Below, piece after piece: positions 1-4,228 of a stretch of 11,436 bases of DNA. The DNA is taken from assembly GCA_019747615.1 (NCBI GenBank), contig JAIEQQ010000315.1, positions 1 through 11,436 on the forward strand. The letters are read 5' to 3'. The stretch is from Phycisphaerales bacterium. Its GTDB lineage: Bacteria > Planctomycetota > Phycisphaerae > Phycisphaerales > UBA1924. The first letter of the stretch is position 1, and each line of letters starts with the position of its first letter. The translations under genes and the position numbers were made by a program. A model generated the notes under the pieces. That model searched no databases. It was given only the letters and a program-made list of their open reading frames with translations, and had not been told where the DNA came from.

Positions 1-750
1 GTGTACGACGACATCGTCAAGAACAAACGGTACAGCGAGATCGACGCGCTGGAGATCGTGATCCAGATGGCCGAGGCGCTGCAGCACGCGCACGATCGCG
101 GTCTGATCCACCGCGATGTGAAGCCCAAGAACATCATGATCACGAACCAGGGCGTGGCCAAGCTCGCCGATATGGGGCTGGCGCGTGCGGTTGCGGATAA
201 GGAAGCGGCGGAGGAGGAGAAGGGCAAAGCGTTCGGCACGCCCTACTACATCTCCCCGGAGCAGGTGCGTGGCGAGGTGAACATCACCCCCGCGGCGGAC
301 ATCTACTCGCTGGGCGCGACGCTGTATCACATGGTCGTCGGTTCGGTGCCCTTTGATGGCAAGAACCCGAGCGACGTGATGCACAAGCACCTGAAGGCGG
401 AGCTGGTGCCGCCGGATCATGTGAACCCGCGGCTGTCGGCGGGGATCTCCGAGGTCATCGAAATGATGATGGCCAAGGATCCGCGCAAACGATACTCGAC
501 CTGCAAGGACCTTCTGACGGATCTGCGGGCGGTGCGCCAGAAGAAAGACCCCCCCATCGCTCACAAGGACCTGGGCGGGCTCGACTTGGCGTCGATCGCA
601 CAGGCCGAGCGGCAAGCGCAAGGGGTGCTTTCAGAAGACCACAGCGCAACCCTGGCGCAACGCGGCGTGGCGACCTGGCTCTTCATCACGATGTGCGCCC
701 TGCTGGTGCTGTCGGTCGTCGTGAACATCGTGCTGGTCTCCAGAGGGTGA
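1..750 (+). CDS. Ser/Thr protein kinase, C-terminal part with membrane anchor (5' partial)
   Basis: Hanks-type kinase that transfers phosphate from ATP to Ser/Thr residues of unknown targets. The visible 249 residues begin inside the kinase domain. The Gly-rich loop and the catalytic Lys of the N-lobe lie upstream of the window, so the GTG at base 1 is probably not the true start. Visible motifs are the catalytic loop HRDVKPKN (residues 37-44), a magnesium loop reading DMG rather than DFG (57-59), GTPYYISPEQ (79-88) in the place of the APE motif, and DIYSLG (100-105). All residues needed downstream of the hinge are present, so an active kinase is likely. A juxtamembrane stretch of about 45 residues (180-224) leads to one hydrophobic helix (225-246) close to the C-terminus. 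The kinase domain is therefore cytoplasmic, with almost nothing outside. PknB-like kinases with this layout are common in planctomycetes. There are no sensor repeats after the helix. Function beyond kinase is unknown. Confidence 0.93.
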   Translation: MYDDIVKNKRYSEIDALEIVIQMAEALQHAHDRGLIHRDVKPKNIMITNQGVAKLADMGLARAVADKEAAEEEKGKAFGTPYYISPEQVRGEVNITPAADIYSLGATLYHMVVGSVPFDGKNPSDVMHKHLKAELVPPDHVNPRLSAGISEVIEMMMAKDPRKRYSTCKDLLTDLRAVRQKKDPPIAHKDLGGLDLASIAQAERQAQGVLSEDHSATLAQRGVATWLFITMCALLVLSVVVNIVLVSRG

Positions 751-836
751 GCGGAGCTTTGGTGGGCGGGAGTTGCGGGCGGGGGTGCTGGCCGACGGCG
801 GACCGCCTGCCGATCGCAGATCGCGAACCGAGCAAA

Positions 837-877
837 AGGGGCCGGGGAGTGCCTGGGCAGGCGAGCGGAAGGCCCCT
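837..877 (+). terminator. Possible terminator-like hairpin after the kinase gene
   Basis: The arms AGGGGCC (837-843) and GGCCCCT (871-877) are perfectly complementary. The 27-nt interior itself holds GCCT-GGGC-AGGC (851-862), giving a branched hairpin about 90 nt after the kinase stop. There is no T tract, so Rho-independent action is uncertain. It may simply reflect high GC content. Confidence 0.25.
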
Positions 878-924
878 GGGCGGAGGGCGGGTTTGGCGAG
901 AGGTGGAAGCTGCCGAAATTCTGC

Positions 925-953
925 TTGCCGGGTGCACCGTTGTCGTTTAGACT
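925..953 (+). promoter_or_regulatory. Predicted sigma70-type promoter of infC
   Basis: TTGCCG (925-930) and TAGACT (948-953) are separated by exactly 17 nt. They match TTGACA and TATAAT at 4 of 6 positions each. Transcription would start near 960 and give a leader of about 228 nt before infC. A long leader would fit post-transcriptional control of IF3. Confidence 0.5.
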
Positions 954-1115
954 CTGCTAGGATTGTGGGCGGGGTCGGGGATGGGGTGGTTTCGCGGTGG
1001 AGGTTTCGTCTGGTTCGATCATTGCCGATCCATTTCAGCGCTCGGCTCGTCGCGTGGTCAACCCAATGACCGCGACACTGTCCATCGTGAACGATCGCAC
1101 GCAGGTTTCGACGCA

Positions 1116-1132
1116 CGGGCTGTGTACGCCCG
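1116..1132 (+). promoter_or_regulatory. Leader hairpin 1 of infC
   Basis: CGGGC (1116-1120) pairs with GCCCG (1128-1132) around a 7-nt loop. This is the first of two hairpins between the predicted infC promoter and the ribosome site. The stem is short, so it is only suggestive. Confidence 0.3.
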
Positions 1133-1153
1133 GCTCGCGTCTGTTTGATCACC

Positions 1154-1171
1154 GCGCGCAGGTGTGCGCGC
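1154..1171 (+). promoter_or_regulatory. Leader hairpin 2 of infC, directly before the ribosome site
   Basis: GCGCGCA (1154-1160) and TGCGCGC (1165-1171) form a perfect 7-bp stem with loop GGTG. The stem ends 3 nt before AAGGAG. A structure this close to the ribosome site could modulate initiation. It also buries the GTG at 1164, the longest-frame alternative start of infC, in its loop, which argues against that start. Confidence 0.5.
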
Positions 1172-1174
1172 CAC

Positions 1175-1180
1175 AAGGAG
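1175..1180 (+). promoter_or_regulatory. Ribosome binding site that selects an AUC start for infC
   Basis: AAGGAG is followed by a 7-nt spacer and then ATC at 1188-1190, in frame with IF3. Neither the GTG at 1164 nor the first in-frame ATG (1248) has a good ribosome site. The ATG at 1248 would also cut off the conserved RIN motif. Confidence 0.75.
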
Positions 1181-1187
1181 TCTGAGT

Positions 1188-1946
1188 ATCACTCGAGCAC
1201 CCCGATTCGGTCCAGGCGGTCCCCCCCAGCGCACTCGCATCAATCACATGATCCGGATGACGCCCGTGCGCGTCATCGGTGCCGATGGCGAGCAGGTCGG
1301 CGTCGTCGAAACCGCCGACGCGATCAAGATGGCTTTGGACCTCGGCCTTGACCTGGTCGAGATCTCGCCCGATGCGCGCCCGCCGGTCTGCAAGATCATG
1401 GACCACGGGAAGTTCAAGTACGAGCAGTCCAAGAAAGAGCAGAAGAACCGCTCGGCCAGCAAGGCCAGCGAGTTGAAGGAAGTCCGGCTCGGACGCTCGG
1501 TGAAGATCGACGACCACGACGTGCAGATCCGCGTCAACCAGGCGCGCAGGTTCCTGATCGACGGGCACAAGGTGCTGATCACGCAGCGGTTCAAGGGCCG
1601 CGAGATGGCTCATCGCGAGATCGGTATCGATCGGCTGAAGAAGATCATGGAGCAACTGTCAGAGGTCGGCAAGCCCGAGACGCCGCTGCCGCGCTGGATG
1701 GGCCCGCAGGCGAGCATCATCATCGCGCCGGACAAGGTGAAAGTTGAGGCGATCAAGCGCCAGGAGCTCAAGGCCAAGAACGCCGAGAACCGCAAGAACG
1801 AGCGCGCGGAAAAGGCCGAGAAGGCCGAGCGTGCCGAGAAGATGGCCGGCGAGAAGGGCGCAGAGCCGATCTCAGAGGTGGCGAGCCAGAGCGTCGCGGC
1901 AGCGCCGGCGACCGAGGCGGCGCCTTCACCGCAGCACGCCGAGTGA
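1188..1946 (+). CDS. infC: Translation initiation factor IF3, AUC start
   Basis: IF3 binds the 30S subunit, prevents premature 50S joining and rejects poor start codons. With the AUC start the protein has 252 residues (first residue read as fMet), against about 180 in E. coli. The N-domain opens with RINHMIR (17-23) and continues to the family signature around KIMDHGKFKYEQ (69-80), where His replaces the usual aromatic residue. The C-domain spans about 95-185, with PLPRWMGPQA (167-176) near its end. Residues about 186-252 are an added tail, first Lys/Glu/Ala-rich with repeated 'KAEKAER' blocks, then Ala/Pro/Ser-rich. A rare start codon suits IF3. E. coli infC uses AUU, and IF3 discriminates against such codons, giving negative autoregulation. 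rpmI and rplT, the usual downstream partners, are absent, because infC is followed by a hairpin at 2054-2086. Identity is certain; the start is well supported but not proven. Confidence 0.95.
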   Translation: MTRAPRFGPGGPPQRTRINHMIRMTPVRVIGADGEQVGVVETADAIKMALDLGLDLVEISPDARPPVCKIMDHGKFKYEQSKKEQKNRSASKASELKEVRLGRSVKIDDHDVQIRVNQARRFLIDGHKVLITQRFKGREMAHREIGIDRLKKIMEQLSEVGKPETPLPRWMGPQASIIIAPDKVKVEAIKRQELKAKNAENRKNERAEKAEKAERAEKMAGEKGAEPISEVASQSVAAAPATEAAPSPQHAE

Positions 1947-2053
1947 GCCACGGGGTCGGCAGCGGGCGCGGGCTCACGGCGGACGGGAGTTCGGCGGATC
2001 GCCGCCGAGCACGCTTGGCCGTCGAGCACACCGAGGCACATTCAGAATGAAGA

Positions 2054-2086
2054 ACAAGCGGGCCACTCGAAGAGTGGCCCGCTTGT
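2054..2086. terminator. Strong hairpin, probable bidirectional terminator
   Basis: ACAAGCGGGCCACTC (2054-2068) and its exact complement (2072-2086) form a 15-bp stem with a 3-nt GAA loop. It lies about 108 nt after the infC stop and 169 nt past the end of the convergent entericidin gene, so it could end both transcripts. Neither side has a strong T tract: the + side reads GTTGCG. The stem is nevertheless the strongest in the window. Confidence 0.7.
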
Positions 2087-2137
2087 GTTGCGATCAACCT
2101 GTGGTTTGCGGCTCAATCAGGGCATCGATGTGGTTCT

Positions 2138-2162
2138 CGCGGCGCGTCTGCGGCGCGCCGCG
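2138..2162. terminator. GC-rich hairpin, possible second terminator
   Basis: CGCGGCGCG (2138-2146) pairs perfectly with CGCGCCGCG (2154-2162) around a 7-nt loop. The right arm overlaps a 12-bp palindrome, GCGGCGCGCCGC (2150-2161). It sits downstream of the minus-strand gene set. There is no T tract, so the role is uncertain. Confidence 0.3.
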
Positions 2163-2254
2163 GCTTCATGCGATCGCTCACCCTGGCTGACGATCTCGGG
2201 TCTGAAACTGCCGAGCGAGAGATGGCCCGTCCGCCGAGATCCCGTGTGCAGAGG

Positions 2255-2419
2255 TCAATCCGCGCCGTTGCGCTCGGCGGAACCCTTCAGTCCCTCTCCG
2301 GCCTTCTCGATGTCTTCGCCGAAACCTCTGGTGGTGTTGCACGCCGCGAGGCTGGCGGCGAGCGCCGCGAGCGCGAGTGTGAGAGCGAGTGTGAGAGCGA
2401 GTTTCTTCGCGAGTTTCAT
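2255..2419 (-). CDS. Entericidin-like small lipoprotein
   Basis: This 54-residue lipoprotein resembles the EcnA/EcnB (entericidin) family, tiny membrane lipoproteins linked to envelope stress and stationary phase. It starts with a Lys pair and a hydrophobic stretch of alternating Leu-Ala. A lipobox LAAC follows at residues 24-27, so mature Cys27 would be acylated. The mature part includes NTTRGFGEDIEKAGEGLKG (28-47), matching the family pattern 'NTxxGxGxDIxxxGexl'. I chose the ATG at 2417-2419, which has a purine-rich site (AAAGAAG) upstream. An in-frame ATG at 2434 would add five residues before the two Lys. The gene starts 29 bp after DUF1328, on the same strand. The signal peptide is partly encoded by a perfect 12-bp tandem repeat. 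No toxin activity should be assumed. Confidence 0.85.
   Translation of the reverse strand: MKLAKKLALTLALTLALAALAASLAACNTTRGFGEDIEKAGEGLKGSAERNGAD
2373..2402 (+). repeat. 12-bp tandem repeat inside the lipoprotein signal peptide
   Basis: GCGAGTGTGAGA occurs twice perfectly (2373-2384 and 2385-2396) and begins a third time (2397-2402). On the minus strand it encodes the repeated Leu-Ala-Leu-Thr of the entericidin-like signal peptide. Loss or gain of a unit would keep the frame and change signal-peptide length by four residues. Confidence 0.85.
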
Positions 2420-2448
2420 GGGGACTTCTTTCATATTGCGATGTTCGG

Positions 2449-2628
2449 TCACAGCGAGACAGGACGCCTGCCTGTCGCGAGGCTGATGACGAGGCTCACC
2501 AGAAAGACGACGAGGAAGATGTAGAAGAGGATGCGGGCGATGCCCATCGCCTGACCAGCGATGCCGGTGAAGCCGAAAATGGCCGCGATGAGTGCGAAGA
2601 CGAGAAAAACGAGTGCCCAGCGGATCAT
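2449..2628 (-). CDS. DUF1328 (YtjA-like) small membrane protein
   Basis: This 59-residue protein of the DUF1328/YtjA family is made almost entirely of two hydrophobic helices, residues about 4-22 and 31-53. Family landmarks are the start [10 protein letters not shown] (1-10), the turn [15 protein letters not shown] (19-33) with its Gly/Ala pattern, and the second helix [15 protein letters not shown] (33-47), ending in the positive residues GRRP (53-56). The ATG at 2628 has a perfect AAGGAG 8 nt upstream. The family is widespread in bacteria, often among stress-induced small envelope proteins, but no biochemical function is established. Here it lies between a DUF3309 gene (138 bp upstream) and an entericidin-like lipoprotein (29 bp downstream), on the same strand. 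It would insert in the cytoplasmic membrane. Confidence 0.92.
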   Translation of the reverse strand: MIRWALVFLVFALIAAIFGFTGIAGQAMGIARILFYIFLVVFLVSLVISLATGRRPVSL

Positions 2629-2766
2629 TTACGGATCTCCTTGGCACGCCGAGGGTGATGCGCTCGGTGAGGGCGTGAGCTCAACGAGAGAGCGATGTTC
2701 ATTGCGAGCGTTCGCGATCAACGATCGAAGCACGCTGACGGCCAGAGCCGCCACAATGCGGACGAG

Positions 2767-2931
2767 TTAGAAACCGCGCGGGATCGTGCCCATGAGCACC
2801 AAGACCAGGATGATCACGAGGATGAGCCCGAGGCCACCGCTGGGTCCGTAGCCCCAGTCTTTGCTGTAGCGCCACGAGGGCAGGCCGCCGACGACGAGAA
2901 GGACGAGGACGATGAGTAAGAGAAGTCCCAT
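2767..2931 (-). CDS. DUF3309 small membrane protein
   Basis: This 54-residue protein has two hydrophobic segments (about 3-17 and 34-48) around the motif LPSWRYSKDWGYGPSGGLG (17-35). The 'LPxWxxSxxWGYGPSGGLGL' core is the hallmark of the DUF3309 family, which has no known function and is often found among stress-responsive small proteins. The ATG at 2931 is the only sensible start, and the 54-residue length is normal for the family. The ribosome site is weak (GAGACCCC before ATG), so translation may depend on the upstream csoR, which ends 51 bp before. The motif and length make the family assignment firm; any role in metal or envelope stress is inferred from neighbours. Confidence 0.92.
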   Translation of the reverse strand: MGLLLLIVLVLLVVGGLPSWRYSKDWGYGPSGGLGLILVIILVLVLMGTIPRGF

Positions 2932-2982
2932 GGGGTCTCGATTCAGTTCGGGGTGCGAGCTGGTTTGAAAGCGTGCGGACGT

Positions 2983-3348
2983 CTACCGGGCCATTTTGGA
3001 GACGAGGTCAACAAGCTCCTGGTACATCTGGTCTGCGACGGCGCCGCCGTTGCCGATCGCCGCGGCGTGGCAAGCCTTGAGATGTGCGGCCAGAAGCGAC
3101 TTGGCGACGACCTGGAGCGACGCGCGTGCCGCGGTGATCTGGATGATGATGTCGGCGCAGTAGCGGTCTTCATCGATCATGCGCTCGATGCCGTCCACCT
3201 GGCCTCGGGCGCGTTTGATCTGGAGGATGTTGGCCTTTCTCGCCGCCGGGTCGATCCCGGCGGCGAGACGATCAAGGGGAGCGCCGGCTCGGGCCGGTGT
3301 GGGCTTCGCGGCGTTTGCGGGCGGGCGTTTCCGAATGCTCTTGGCCAT
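2983..3348 (-). CDS. csoR: CsoR-type copper-sensing transcriptional repressor
   Basis: This 121-residue CsoR/RcnR/FrmR-family all-helical repressor binds operator DNA as a tetramer and lets go when Cu(I) binds. The family core starts near residue 40 with ILQIKRARGQVDGIERMI (41-58). The metal ligands of the CsoR subgroup are all present: Cys64 (DRYCADII), His89 and Cys93 (HLKAC). Spacings are 25 and 4, exactly as in M. tuberculosis CsoR Cys36-His61-Cys65, and this favours Cu(I) over nickel (RcnR) or formaldehyde (FrmR). Residues 1-35 form an extra basic, Pro/Ala-rich tail. I chose the ATG at 3348 because GAGGAG lies 9 nt upstream. The gene is 31 bp behind the HMA-like gene, and two matching operators sit on the shared promoter, so autoregulation is likely. 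Confidence 0.93.
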   Translation of the reverse strand: MAKSIRKRPPANAAKPTPARAGAPLDRLAAGIDPAARKANILQIKRARGQVDGIERMIDEDRYCADIIIQITAARASLQVVAKSLLAAHLKACHAAAIGNGGAVADQMYQELVDLVSKMAR

Positions 3349-3379
3349 GACTCGATACTCCTCGGACGTGCGAAGCGAC

Positions 3380-3802
3380 TCAGAACTTGGCGGAAGCGGC
3401 GGTCGTGGCCTTGGTCGCGCCGTCGCTGGCGGGCACGGAGACGTGCGGCGTTGACTGCGCGTCGGGGGTGCGCACGGCGGGCTTGGCTTCATGGCCCGAG
3501 TTCATGTGCGGGGGCTTGGCGGCGGCGCTTGAGCCGGAGGCATGGGTGTTCTCCCGGGTCTTGAAGCCGGCACGAGTGACGCAGTCGCAGGCGGCATCGC
3601 AGCCGGTCTTGTCGGCGACAATATCGGCCGTGCCGACCTTGACGGCTTTGGTGACAACGCCGTCAACGGTGTTGAGCGCCGACTTGACCTTGGCGACGCA
3701 GGCGTCACCGGTCATGCCGTCGATGGTCAGAGAGCGATCGGTGGCGGCGGCGTTTGAGGTGGAAGTGGAGAGCGTGGCGGACGTGTTGGCAGAGTCTTTC
3801 AT
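3380..3802 (-). CDS. HMA-like (heavy-metal-associated) protein with altered cysteines
   Basis: This 140-residue cytoplasmic protein has no signal peptide. Residues 23-83 follow the heavy-metal-associated (CopZ/Atx1) ferredoxin-like fold. It has SLTIDGMTGDACVAKVK (24-40), then NTVDGVVTKAVKVGTADIV (44-62), then a second helix ending in AGFKT (78-82). The usual MTCxxC copper site reads MTGDAC, leaving a single Cys35. Three extra cysteines, C68, C72 and C74 (GCDAACDC), appear where normal domains have none. A low-complexity tail (86-140) rich in Ala, Thr, Ser and Pro contains several His and one Met (H87, H99, M100, H104). Copper or other soft-metal binding through Cys35 and the CxxxCxC cluster is plausible but not shown. 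The ATG at 3802 has AAGGA 7 nt upstream and lies about 60 bp after the predicted promoter. It is the first gene of the csoR unit. Confidence 0.8.
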   Translation of the reverse strand: MKDSANTSATLSTSTSNAAATDRSLTIDGMTGDACVAKVKSALNTVDGVVTKAVKVGTADIVADKTGCDAACDCVTRAGFKTRENTHASGSSAAAKPPHMNSGHEAKPAVRTPDAQSTPHVSVPASDGATKATTAASAKF

Positions 3803-3845
3803 GGTGTTCCTTTCCAAGGAACGGCGTGTGCTTCCGGAGGGGCTG

Positions 3846-3862
3846 ATACCCCCCACTGGTAT
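3846..3862. promoter_or_regulatory. Predicted CsoR operator 1 (overlaps transcription start)
   Basis: ATACC (3846-3850) and GGTAT (3858-3862) form a 17-bp interrupted inverted repeat around a 7-nt centre. Its centre lies 23 bp from that of operator 2, about two helical turns. It covers the expected start site of the minus-strand promoter (about 3859), so binding would block transcription. Confidence 0.7.
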
Positions 3863-3865
3863 TAC

Positions 3866-3894
3866 ACTATACCCCTGTAGGGTATGTAATCCAA
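3866..3894 (-). promoter_or_regulatory. Copper-regulated promoter of the HMA-csoR unit
   Basis: Read on the minus strand, TTGGAT (3894-3889) and TATAGT (3871-3866) are separated by exactly 17 nt, giving a good sigma70-type promoter. Transcription would start near 3859, about 57 nt before the HMA-like start codon. Operator 2 fills the spacer and operator 1 covers the start site. Confidence 0.75.
3869..3885. promoter_or_regulatory. Predicted CsoR operator 2 (inside the promoter)
   Basis: ATACCC (3869-3874) and GGGTAT (3880-3885) form a perfect 6-bp inverted repeat around a 5-nt centre. This is the ATACCC/GGGTAT layout typical of CsoR sites. It overlaps the -10 element and most of the spacer of the csoR-unit promoter. 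It is the better conserved of the two sites. Confidence 0.8.
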
Positions 3895-4228
3895 ACGTCT
3901 CCTGCGATTCTCGGACGATCGAGGATGTTTGCTCCATAGGGCCAACGTGGGCTTCGCGGCGCCCCGCTCCCACGACTTTGTTCTCGGGCGGCGAGATGGA
4001 CTCGCGAGCTGCAGAGCGTTGCGGAGGCTCGCGTGAGACCGTCCGGTGTTCGCTGGCCCGAGTTGCGGACGCTCCGCCCGCACGGCCCGCGCAGATTGCC
4101 GGCGTTTTCCCGCGCACCCTGAGCCCCCCACTCCGGACGGCTTACGCAGCCGACACGCCCGCGCAACTCCGCGCCGGCCACCCCGTAATCAGGTCGCCAG
4201 CGACGGCTCGCAATCCGACATTGGAGGT
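3895..4228. other. Intergenic region upstream of the exported TIM-barrel gene
   Basis: No gene is supported, although several long chance frames cross it. I see no clear plus-strand promoter. A ribosome-like GGAGG (4223-4227) lies only 1 nt before the ATG at 4229, which is unusually close. The promoter of the 4229 gene must lie here but is not recognisable. Confidence 0.5.

Larger units (their letters stand above)
751..1187 (+). other. Non-coding region: kinase 3' end, infC promoter and long infC leader
   Basis: No convincing gene lies here. The open frames crossing this stretch on both strands lack ribosome sites and resemble no family. The region holds a GC-rich hairpin (837-877), a sigma70-like promoter (925-953), and a leader of about 230 nt with two hairpins (1116-1132 and 1154-1171). 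The leader also contains a 39-codon frame (ATG at 1066, stop 1183-1185) that ends 2 nt before the proposed infC start. That frame has no visible ribosome site, and it is treated here as a hypothesis only. Confidence 0.6.
1947..2254. other. Intergenic region between the convergent infC and the copper-linked gene set
   Basis: No gene is supported here. The region lies between two convergent transcription units. It contains a perfect 15-bp hairpin (2054-2086) and a second GC-only hairpin (2138-2162). The remaining sequence shows nothing recognisable. Confidence 0.6.

Noticed and set aside
631..1176. 181-codon open frame on the minus strand upstream of infC
   Set aside because: The product is Arg/Pro/Ala-rich and low in hydrophobic pattern, has no ribosome site, and overlaps the kinase end and the infC promoter.
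1164..1187. GTG at 1164 as the infC start
   Set aside because: It has no ribosome site, lies in a hairpin loop, and would place the good AAGGAG inside the coding region. AUC at 1188 fits the spacing.
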